Below, in pieces: positions 11,421-21,636 of a stretch of 64,000 nt of DNA (within the stretch, counting starts at the first letter, position 1; each line of letters opens with the position of its first letter). The stretch comes from Zea mays (Eukaryota > Streptophyta > Magnoliopsida > Poales > Poaceae). Under the pieces are notes generated by a model that worked only from the letters and a program-made list of their open reading frames with translations, was not told the DNA's origin and did not search any database. The DNA lies in the NCBI RefSeq assembly GCF_902167145.1, contig NC_050096.1, positions 159,711,825 through 159,775,824 of the forward strand. Direction: 5' to 3'. A program made the translations under genes and the position numbers.

Positions 11421-11901
11421 ATTCACAAAAAGATTATGTTTTATCGCGCAGATATGCGTGTACCTTCGGAATATCACTTTACATAGCATAACATCATCGC
11501 ATCATTTTTTGCATAACATAAGCATCATACATCATACTGCATGTGGCAAAAGAAAGAGATATGATATCAATCTTCGGGAAAACGCTTTGAAAAAGGGGCA
11601 AATCATGCCAAGTCACAAGGAGAAACAATATTGATCTCTGAAGTATAGCCTTGAAGAATGTTTCTATGAAGCTTCAACACTTTTCAGGATACTTCGGATA
11701 TTGTTGTGATAAATGGTAATTCTTCTTCACGAAGCATGAAAAGAAGGGAAGGTGTTTTTTCGCCAGACTCAAAAACGGTACGTATGTAAAGTTTCATGCA
11801 TCGTAAAGAATTGAACCATAAAGAAAAATAAAACAAACATATTACATACAGGATTACAAGATATTACACATGTTACATTTAAAATGTTTTTACAATAGCA
11901 T

Positions 11902-14900
11902 TTAGTCTTCCCTAAGTACCACTTCTGCAGCTTCGTTCAACAGTCGATCGACAACTTCATCCATAATAGCCTCAGCCATCTTTTTAATCTCATCGTCACC
12001 CCTAGGCCGTGCACCCGGAGATACTTCAGTAGGATCTGAGGAAGGACAGGACACGGCTACATTGCTATTACAAATCGCAAACAAATTTTAAAACCTAAGA
12101 TTACAACACGATAAAAACCATTATTTAATACCTAATTGACCTTCGGCCCCTGCGCTCTTTTCAGCAGCCTCAGCTACTTCTCTAGCATCATGAATCCCCT
12201 TTTCACTTCTTCGAATAATTTCTCCGGCCATTTCTCGGCCACCATTATCCCAGATATCGGTAAAAAACTTTCCACCAATTATGCTAGCTTCGGCCGAAGG
12301 ATCTCTTGTATCTTCAAAGGACAAGGCAGCTTCGGACTGTGCTAAAATTTTTATATGTTCACAGCCCTTCTTCTCTAAGATGGTGGCAATCCCTCTGGCG
12401 CCAGAGAAGGCACATATATCTCCTCGGCTATTTAAAATTTCTTCGAAGGCTTCAGCTTCGTGGCCAATCCATTCGATAACACCTTCGGGATTGCCTCTCG
12501 AAAAGTTTTCCTCGCTTGAGAACGCTCCAACCTTGGCAAAGCTAGCCTTTAATTTCTTAACACAATCTATAGATTTGTTGTAGCATCTCTTTTTGGACGA
12601 ACGAAGCTCTTCAACAGTCACTTCTAGGTGATCTGCCCATTGATCGCTGAGTTCACGTTTTGTTTCTTCAAGTATGCGTTCTTCCTTGGCTCTGGCCAGT
12701 TGTTTCCGAAGGTCTTCAATTTCGCGTTTCTGAACTTCAGCTTGACTTTTAAAAGCAGCTTCGTCTTCCTTTATTTTATTTATCAATGAGTATAATATTT
12801 TATCTTTTTCGAGACCTTCGTTCCTCAGTTCAATTACTTCGGAACGAAGGTTGCTCAGGGCTATAGTACATCCTTCGTCCTCAGCATCTTTCTGCGCCCT
12901 GAGGGCATTGCTGAGTATCAGGCCCTGCAAAGAGGAATATGTCTGTGTCAATAGGTTTAAACAAACGAAAAATTTTGAAAAAATACAAGAATTTCATTTG
13001 TCGCACCTTTAAGCTATTGTAAGCTAGGCTGTCAGCCAGATCGTTCTTTGACAACACCGAAAGTCCGTCTTCTAAAGTTGGGAATCCGAAGCTCCTGCTC
13101 ATCTCCCGACAGACAGAAATTTCCTTGCTGTCGGGGAGACAATACAAGAAGTCTTCTTCTCCACTGCCATTGGATATTAATGCCCCCTTTGGATATTTCA
13201 GTTTTTGGGCATAGTGCTGGGCCTCTTGTTCTTCTTTTTCTGATAGTTTTTTCCCCGAAGCATGACGAACAATATAATCACGAATTTTGGAGGATGCTTC
13301 GGGGGCAATAACACCGGTTTCTTCAACAAGAGTTGGCTTTGTTATTTTTTCTGTCTCACTTTCCAAGGGTTTTATCTTTGCGGGCTCTGAGGGCCCAGCT
13401 TCGGCTTCAGTCTCTTGCTCTGGAGTTTTGGAAACAGAAGTTTCAACTGTTGTTTCAGGAGTGACAGCAGCCTTCTTCGGAGGTGTGCTTGAAGACTTGA
13501 TCGTTTCCAGCACATCTAGTACATTAGCCATTCTCTTTCTTTTCGGAGTGACGGCTGGCACTTTTTCATTTTTTGCTGTCTCAATGATTGCTGCAGGACT
13601 CAAAACTTCCGATGTTTTGGAGCCCTCAGTTGCTTCCTTTACCTTTTCCATTTTTTCTGTGGATGGCGCTTCGGCCTTCTCTTTCGTTTCTGGCAACAAA
13701 ATCTTTGATTGCTCTAATTTTGTCTTTTTTGGCACTTCGGCCGTTTCTGCGACTTCTGGCAGCACAGTTGGCTCGGTTGGTTGTTCAGCTTCGGTGGCCG
13801 AAGGAGTTTCTCCGGCAAACTCAGGCACCGAAGCTGGTTCAATATAACGCGGCCGATGCGTAAGGACCTTTATCTTCTTCCTTTTCGGTTCTGGCTCGCT
13901 AGGAGCAGCTACAGCTTCTTCTTTTGCAGAGATTGTGTTTTTTCTCTTCTGCCTTCGAACGGGATAACAATAGTCAGGGTAGACAAACCCGATGGCATCA
14001 AATACCCGATTCAGCCTTTTCTTTTTTCGGCTCCGAAGGCTGCTGACATTGCAGTATCTTCGGCCTTCGAATAAGCCCCAAGCAGTTCATCGCTTAAATT
14101 TTCAATACTTTTCAACCAGTCATCATCTGGCTCAACGAATTTATCTCCAAATTTAAAAGTGTACTTTAACCTGATAAGTCCACCTTCGTCGGTTTCTTTT
14201 ACGGTTTCTTGTGGCATTTCCCATTTCTCCGCAAGTGGCCATACCCTGAAGGCAATATGCTCTTGAACTAAGTCTCTTGTTCCAATGAAAGAGCACACTG
14301 CGCCGAAGGCCCTCTGGCATTCTTCGGCAGCTTCATTCATTTCAACCTTCGGCCTCCGAAGGCCGAAGCTTTGCCAAATAGGGCGCATGATTATACCCTT
14401 GATATCTTCTCGTATTGTCAGATCATTCTTCACATAGAACCATTCTGTCATCCAGTCTCCAGGCCATCTCTTCCGAAAGGTTGGCACGGGGCAGCTTGAC
14501 CCGGACCGAGAAACAAAACTGTAGCAGCCAAAATTGTTGTGATATTGTTCCTTACCCCAAGGTTTTGTTTCATATGATAATTCATGTATATTGCAGAAGC
14601 TTTTTGCGTCAGGTTTCAGACCTTGGCTTCTCACGGCCCACACGAAGATATTTAGCCTTATAATTGCCTCGGGGGTAAGTTGATGGAGATAGACTTCGAA
14701 TATTTTCAGTACCTCCACAACGAAGCTGCTCAAAGGAAATCGCAGTCCAGCTTTCAAAAAGCTTCGGTACACTACGACCTCATTTTCTTCAGGGTGTGGG
14801 CAAGTTTTTTCCCCTTCGTCGGCCCTCACAATGGACAAATCCCGGAAATACCTCCCTCTCATGTTGACAAGATGATTCTCTTTGATAGTTGATTTACCAT

Positions 14901-15120
14901 AAACTGAATGACTTGGTCGCCATGGACGATCTTCGGAGTCCTCACCACCACTGTCCACATCATAGCTGTCGCTGTCACCAGTATCTTCGGACAAACCTTC
15001 CAGAATCTCCTTGGTAATCTTTTCCGTGTTGGTCTTCGACATCGCTATAAGAAACCCCAAGTTTTTCTCTTCGTCGAGGCTCAGCTTCGTCTCAGCAACA
15101 GTCTTCTTATCCTCGGACAT
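11902..15120 (-). pseudogene. Antisense spliced gene of gypsy element A (putative gypsy-type 'transposase' family protein)
   Basis: A long gene runs opposite to gag. Exon 1 starts at ATG 15118-15120 and encodes an N-terminal domain resembling the plant 'putative gypsy type transposon' family (PF04195-like), with stretches such as RGRYFRDLSIVRA, VPTFRKRWPGDW and LVQEHIAFRVWPLAEKWEMP. An A-run near 14030 shifts the frame by one; the protein continues as a Pro/Glu/Lys-rich region to a donor at 13006. Inferred introns are 13006-12925 and 12131-12057, both GT-AG. Exon 2 is a long coiled coil followed by a conserved helical tail, and exon 3 ends at 11902. Element B carries the same exon layout. The real role is unknown; no DDE-type catalytic motif was recognised. 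The single frameshift makes this copy probably non-functional. Confidence 0.8.
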
Positions 15121-15262
15121 CTTCGGAAACACTAAAAAACTGTTTTCAAATCCGAAGCTTCAAAGCTAAAAGCTTAGCAAATCACAGTGCACAAGAGCTA
15201 AAAATTGAGTGAGCGGGAGTGGTTGGCCAGAAAGCGTGTCAAATGAGTTTGCGGTATGCCCG

Positions 15263-15270
15263 TATTTATA
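15263..15270 (-). promoter_or_regulatory. TATA box for the antisense gene (element A)
   Basis: TATAAATA on the minus strand lies about 145 bases upstream of the antisense ATG, inside the element and next to the 3' LTR. Element B keeps a TATAAATA at the same relative place (39437-39444). Confidence 0.65.
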
Positions 15271-15427
15271 CGCCAAGAGCGTTGAAAATTCAGAGACCCC
15301 GCTTGTCAGTGATTGTTGCTATTCTAGCAAAGGGAAGGTGTTTTTTTCGGACCTTCGGCGTAAAGCCTTCGTCCAGGTCGCAATCTGAATTCGTTATTAT
15401 AAACAAATTAATATTGCGAGGGGCTAC

Positions 15428-16069
15428 TGTTGGGGACCTTCGGCATCCGAAGGTCCTCAAAAACAGGATTTAACAGTATTTCTGGAGTACAATGTGTGAA
15501 CAGGTATCTTCGGACTAAAGTCGGCATTGCTGTAGACCGGAATAATACGAAGGTTGATACAGAGCCGAAGGTGCGAGCAGGAAAGCTTCGGCGTGACAGC
15601 AAAGAGTGGAACCGACTTAAAGATGAAAAGGCTATTCAGACCTCGATAGACTACTACAGAATTATTATCAAATGTAAAGGGCATGTATGTAATTTTGTAA
15701 GGGCTGTGTCCCATGCCTATAAATAGGTGAACAGTATCCCCGTACTGTTCACGCTGACTGGGCATTCACTTTTTGCGTCACGCTTGTATTGTCATCCTCT
15801 CTCGATTGAAGGTACACTTATAATTCAATAATATTTCTATTTATGCCTGATGATAATATATAATCGTTCATATTGTCTTTCATATCCTTTACATTTTCAC
15901 CTTCGTCATCGTTTAATGATTTTATGAAGGTACGTCCTTCATAACCTTCGTCCGTAAATCATTATATCCTAAGGGAAATAATGCTTCGGAGGACGAAGGA
16001 CTATAACGATTAACATTTTCTGTGTTGCCTTGTTCTTAACTCTTAGCACTTGAGAACAAGTCCCCAACA
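15428..16069 (+). repeat. 3' LTR of gypsy element A
   Basis: 642 bp, preceded by a purine-rich stretch GCGAGGGGCTAC that fits a polypurine tract. It is followed by the right ATGGA duplication. Confidence 0.93.
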
Positions 16070-16074
16070 ATGGA

Positions 16075-18020
16075 AAGGAAACTGGTCAAGCTGATCGAAT
16101 AAGAAGAATAGTCTCTTATCTACTCCAAATCCATCCATGAAATGGAGAAGGTTAATACTAAGCCACTCCAAAAAAAGGTTGGGTCTATCCGTTGGTTGCC
16201 TTTTTTATACTGGCAAAGGGAATATGGAGATGCATCTCGAGAAGAAAAATGCAAGGATATGGAGGTGTTTTGTCTTTCATTGATAAAAAATTAGAAATGA
16301 GCGGGTGATGAATGTCACATACTTAGCTATTTCAAATGGAAACCAACTTTGTTATTGTACCGACTCTTGTTCATAATAAAAACATAGAAGGTAATGGAAA
16401 ATCTACATGCAAATGTTTTGCTATAGCTTTCATTCGTACATTTTTCTCTGTTGATCCAAGCTATAGCTGCGTAGAGCTGGTTGTGACTATTCCTCTTCCT
16501 TTTTTACTTTTGCTTCCTCAAGGTCGGTCTGGGTTGGCTTTAGTTCTGAGCAGTCACTTTCCTTTTTTATACATGTGTGGAGAGCTGGTTGTGACTCTTC
16601 CTTTTCTTTTTTACTTTTTCCTTTGTCACTTTATCTTCTTTATGTGGGTTCCACTATGGTATTTGATATATGTATAACCGACATGTGCAGGCACCTTCAT
16701 TTCTTTATATAGCTTTAGACCCTTTTAGCATGCGCCACGTTTTCAGTTTCTGAAGATTTCACATGTTCTCTAGAGGGGCCCTTGCTGCATGGAAGAAATC
16801 CGATAGATGTCATTGAAACAGAAGACAGATCGATGGTATCTAGATGTCATGGTGATGTGGGTGCTTTTCCAGGCGGTGAAAGTGTGCTGGTTTCGTTCTA
16901 AAAGATTCGTTCATATTCAATAATATCGAACAAATTAATATGGATGAAGACATACCATCAAAGTATTATAGACATTAACTAATCAGTAACAGAAATAAAT
17001 TCAAAGAATAATACAAAACACATTGATCTTCATTGTTCAAACTGTCGGTAAGCATTTGTAGAACACGACAATGCATTTTTATATTCGTTTGTAATGGTTG
17101 TTTGTTCATAAACACTGACAAGAAAGGAAAAATGAATACTTTACAGTTTTCCTTGCATTAGAAAAAGAAACATGAGTTCATATAATCGTTGTGAATTCCC
17201 ATATTCACTCGTTACTAATAGAACGTAGGTACTCCAATGGTTTTGTTGATACTGAATCCACAGATTGCATCAAACTGAAAACAAAAGGGAAGAACAACAA
17301 TATGTTAATCACTTAATCTTGGTAGACAGTAGCAGTTGTAAGTATTTGCGCTCACAAAAAGGAAGGGGGAGCATGTACTAATTTAAGTCTGTACCCACTA
17401 ATTGTCATGTACTACTTCATATTTACATTCTTGTTGTAAATTAAACCTTCATTGTTTCCTCATATTGCAACAATTTTGCAACTACAAACTAGGGCATTGC
17501 TTAAACACAAAATATGCTAGACAGTAGAGAAATTTGATATAATCTTCTATCATGCCTGAAAGTTATTTTCCTTTGACCAAATTCTATGCCTAGTTGATTC
17601 TGATGGAAAGCCTGCTGTGGCATTCATTTACAATCCTGTTAAATTTGGATTGGTTGTATGAGTATACTTTACTGGTAGCCAATTAAGCTGGAATGTCCTA
17701 AATAATGTTTAGATTTGTACCTTCATATAAAGTGAACAGAAACAACTTGCTAAATCAAAGATTCAACATCACAAACCACTTGAAATCGTCAGACGCAGTC
17801 TCTGCAAGCAACAATGAATGATTAAAAATTATAATCTTCCTAACATTTTGGATAAAGCATAAACCAAAATACTATAGATTTCATTGGAAAAGCATAGACA
17901 AAAAATATTGCAAGTTTAATAGTACAGAAAAGGAAATGATACACTATCTCTTTGGTCGGGACCTTTTTTTATCGGTAAAAGAGCTATTTGTTCTTTGAAG
18001 AACGGAGACATAATACAGAA
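16075..18020. other. Spacer with possible minus-strand host exons
   Basis: No long ORF is seen. On the minus strand two short stretches look like exons: one near 17800-17775 after an acceptor CTTGCAG, and one near 17264-17190 after the acceptor TTTTCAG. Joined, they give an open frame ending in a stop. They could be the 3' end of a degraded host gene. The remaining sequence is AT-rich and unassigned. Confidence 0.3.
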
Positions 18021-18341
18021 CTAGATTTTAGAAATAGAGGCCCCCAAAAAGGAATTTTGGCTGGTGTCAAGGAAAGACAACCACTGTCGATATCTAATCT
18101 GAATATGAGCAGTCTTATTCCTCGTCATCCTCGTCATTGTGGAAGCGTAGGTGCCGCCCCTCCGGCCCCAACAGCCCCTTAGCATCAGTGCGCCAAGCTC
18201 CGCCCTCGTCTCAGCCACATCTGCCACCTCCTCTCGTTCGATCTCGCCGTTACTGTTGTAGATGAACTTGTTGTGCTTCCCCTCGAGCTGCGGCAGCCCG
18301 GTCTTCTCCTCCTCTTCATCCAACACGATCATCTTGCCCAT
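18021..18341 (-). other. Unassigned minus-strand ORF (106 codons)
   Basis: An open frame with a charged start (a run of Glu after MGKMIVLD) and ordinary composition in its first 60 residues, then a basic low-complexity tail. I do not recognise it. It lies next to other minus-strand gene-like fragments and may be an exon of a degraded host gene or a captured fragment. Confidence 0.25.
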
Positions 18342-18401
18342 CTCATCTCATCATGCCTAGACCTTTTTAGCACATTCAAAATACCTTGCAACTTGTTTCT
18401 C

Positions 18402-18614
18402 CTATCCTCTATCGACACGGTACCTAGAGATGGTGGTTCCCTCGTGAATTAGTAGGAGGGAGGCTGTAGTGTCGAATTGGGTGGGGGAAGGGTGCCAGCG
18501 ACTGATGTCGATGAGCCACCACTGCACCCCACTCTCCTCCGTCATCCCCACCCCAATACCGAGAGTGGAAGCATCGCCCTTCACCTCCACCTCATCCTCT
18601 GCATTAATCGCCAC
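18402..18614 (-). pseudogene. Possible 4'-phosphopantetheinyl transferase N-terminal fragment
   Basis: The minus-strand frame contains WWLIDISRWHPSPTQFDTT followed by a LL..HEGTTISRY stretch. This resembles the start of plant 4'-phosphopantetheinyl transferases, which attach the phosphopantetheine arm to carrier proteins; in that family a W.VDISRW.PSP motif is followed by LLP.HE...I.RF. The catalytic part of the enzyme is not visible downstream, so this is at most a fragment. The match is from memory of the family and could be chance. Confidence 0.35.
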
Positions 18615-18730
18615 TGTGACCTTGATCTAGACTCGGATTGGGGCCTCTGCCATCGCCGCCGCAGCCTGGACGCAGATCTGGGTCGTTGCGGCCTTAGTAC
18701 AAGACGAGGAGTCAGAAGCAGACGGAAGCC

Positions 18731-20308
18731 ATGGAGAAGAATCTAGCAGATTTATCCCAACTCCTTCCATCCTTGCAAGTGCAAAATGAGTCCATCAAAG
18801 TGGCTCTGGAGGAGAATACCGCAGTGGTACGTGATCTCTCTGCTTGGAAACCTCGGATTGAAACTGACGTGAGCAATCTATGGGAGGATTTGGGTCATCT
18901 TTCTGACAAGGTGGATGAATTACTGGCTGGGCGAGGCACACCACAACTTGAACTGAAGGTGTTTGATCATTTGCCGCTACTAGTTCAAGCGTCAGCACAA
19001 GCTCTTTTGGTGAATCTGGATCATGCTACTTCACACCGGAGTGATGGTTTTCGGGTGGTCACTACCCTAAGACCACCTCCGGTCACAGGTACTCCCAATT
19101 TCATGCGTACCCACTCATCACATACTCATATGCTTAATGCCGTGGATCCTACGTTAACTACCTACCAATCTCACTTGGATGCAACATTACCCCAATTAGA
19201 CTTTCCCCAATTTGGTGGCCACCATCCTAAAATGTGGAAGGCAAAGTGTGAATCCTATTTTGATGTTTTGCCATTCCTAAGGAATTGTGGGTTAAAATCT
19301 CTACAATGCATTTTGTGGGGGTCAACTACATTCTGGTTACAGTCAGTAAACCAAGCTATACGTCATACACCCTAGACAAATTTTTTGTTTGGCTGTCTGT
19401 GCTCATTTTGAGCGAGACCACCATAACCATCTCATTCGTCAATTCTTTCATATTCGACAATCAGATAGTGTTACAGAATATGTGGACAATTCTGATACGT
19501 TGATGCATCAAATTTTGGCACATGACCCTATGTTCAGTGTTTCAGCCATAGTCAACCATTTCATTGATACTATTGTTTCTTTGGCCATGTTACAGGAGGA
19601 AATCTACACTTGGGCAACATTGCTACAACTCGTAGATTAACTGATACTACTGGGAATCTCACCACCTCTCGATTGCCTTCACTAGCTGTTCTATCTCAGG
19701 CTTCTTCAGTTGGGGATGTCAAGCATCACAAAGAAGTCAGTAAAATTGGTTTGGATGAACACAAAGCTGCAACTCTGATGGCTTTTAGAAAAGCTAAGGG
19801 CCTTTGTTACAAATGTGGGCTTCGTTGGGGTCCAACACACAAATGCAGTACTACTGTCCCTTTGCATGTGGTGGAGGAACTCTGGCAGCTATTGGATACA
19901 TCTGGGACTCAGGAAAATATTTTAGAGCCAACTAAAGAATCTAGTGATGATTTAATGACCTTATCGGTGAATGCGGTGCAAGGTATTGAAGCCCCACAAA
20001 CGGTGACATTAATTGCATCCATGTTCTCCAAAATAGTGGTTATGCTTGTGGATTCAGGTAGTTCATCCTCTTTTATTAGCTAGCTCTTGGCAGCTTTTGG
20101 TCCTGGATTAGTAGCTCTATCTCAGTCTGTTATTGTCAAAGTGGTGAATGGTCAAGTTATATGTTGCACTCATCAAATTCCTCGATGTCAAATGAACATT
20201 CAAAGCCATATCTTGTGTGTTAACCTCAAGGTGTTACCTCTACAGTGTTATGATGTCATCTTGGGTATGGACTGGCTATCTTCCCACAGCCCGATGCAGG
20301 TTCACTAG
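18731..20308 (+). pseudogene. gag: Chromovirus gag-protease remnant
   Basis: Gag starts at ATG 18731 with a coiled-coil region and the retroelement stretch LDFPQFGGHHPKMWKAKCE (about 19196-19252). The frame then changes near 19375-19390 and again near 19620. A zinc knuckle CYKCGLRWGPTHKC lies near 19806-19847. A protease stretch LVDSGSSSSF (about 20046-20075) ends in a nonsense TAG at 20081-20083, after which the protease frame goes on to 20308 with a conserved YDVILGMDWLSSH. The several lesions make it non-functional. Confidence 0.8.
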
Positions 20309-20436
20309 CAGGAGAAATGGTTATGTTTTTACCATGAGCAGTAGCTGGTAATTCTACAAGGTCAGCGAACTGATTGCTCCAAGTTGGAACAAGTGTCAGC
20401 CTTTCAGTTATATCATATGGCACGGTTGGATGAGTT

Positions 20437-21631
20437 ATGGTGTACTATGGAAGTGCAACCAATTCTAGAAACGCCCAACATACAACATCTTTCTCAGGAG
20501 ATCAAAGGCCTTCTATTGAATTGACCTCCTTATTTGACCCACCCAAACGCCTACCTCCTCCCAGATCTCATTGCCACACCATAACTCTCATCCCTGGAGT
20601 GGTACCCTTTTGTCTTCATCCCTATCATTACAACCCAGCTCAAAAGGACGAAATTGAGAGACAAATAGTTGAACTCCTTAAGAATGGGATGACACAACCT
20701 AGTTGTAACCCCTTTGCGTCTCCTGTTATCTTAGGTCGCAAGAAATAGTTGACTGGAGATTATGTGTTGACTACCGTTGCCTCAATGCCATTACAGTGAA
20801 GAACAAATATCCCATTCCAGTAATTGATGAATTATTGGATGAATTGCAAGGAGTGGTATGGTTCACTAGTTTGGATCTGAGCTCAGGGTATCACCAAATC
20901 CAAATGGACCCAAAAGACATCCAGAAAACCACATTTCAAACTCATAGTGGACATTATGAGCATCGAGTCATGCCATATGGAGTAACTGGAGGTCCGGCTA
21001 CATCTCAACTTGCTATGAACTCAGTGCTTGCACCATTCTTTCGCAAGTGTGTGGTTGTCTTTATTGACCATATTTTGATCTTTAGTGCTACATGGGTTGA
21101 TCATATACAACATATACATGTTGTTTTCTCTGTATTGGACCAGCACCAATTCAAGATCAAGCTATCCAAATGCTCCTTTGCTCAGAAAAAACTACACTAT
21201 CTGGGTCATGTCATCAGTAATGAAGGTGTGGCAATCCAAGGTAGCTATTATTCAGTCATGGCCTACTCCCAAATCAGTCAAAGAAGTGCGTAGTTTCATG
21301 GGGCTAGCAGGTTACTATCGTAAATTCGTCTAACGTTTTCGAATTCTGAGTCGACCATTAACTATGCTGCTAAAAAAGGGACAAGTCTTTGTATGGACAC
21401 TTGATCATGAACAAGCGTTTCATATGTTGAAAAATGCCCTAATGATAACTCATGTGTTGGCTCTTCCAGACTTCACTAAAACCTTTGAAATCAAGATTGA
21501 TGCCAGCGATAAAAGAATAGGTGTTGTGTTGCATCAGGCAGGTCATCCTTTAGCTTTCATTAGAAAAGCCCTGGGTCCACGACATCAAGGTTTATCAACC
21601 TATGAAAAGGAGAGTTTAGCAATTTTAATGG
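20437..21631 (+). pseudogene. pol: Chromovirus RT and RNase H remnant, catalytic Asp lost
   Basis: RT is read in pieces: residues leading into the palm (20437-20748), then the KNKYPIPVIDELLDELQG and LDLSSGYHQI blocks from 20796. The expected catalytic F/YVDD appears as FIDH near 21060-21071, so the second catalytic Asp has become His. A GLAGYYRKF stretch (near 21300-21330) and an RNase H start with a KIDASD motif near 21491 follow. The coding sequence is broken at 21636 by the solo LTR. Confidence 0.8.
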
Positions 21632-21636
21632 CTATC

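Larger units (their letters stand above)
8714..16069 (+). mobile_element. Gypsy element A: young non-autonomous Ty3/gypsy-like element with antisense gene
   Basis: Two 642-bp direct LTRs (8714-9355 and 15428-16069) begin TGTTGGGG, end CCCCAACA and are flanked by the target duplication ATGGA (8709-8713 and 16070-16074). By eye they differ at one base only (G at 8999, A at 15713). The interior holds a gypsy-type gag in sense orientation, a short tandem-repeat block and a long spliced gene on the opposite strand, but no protease, RT or integrase. Antisense extra ORFs are known from the Tat lineage of plant gypsy elements; placing this family in Tat is my inference. Movement would need enzymes from a helper. 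Confidence 0.9.

Noticed and set aside
15118..15132. An earlier start for the antisense gene at 15132
   Set aside because: The codon there is GTG on the minus strand; the first ATG is at 15118-15120, which fits the distance from the TATA box.
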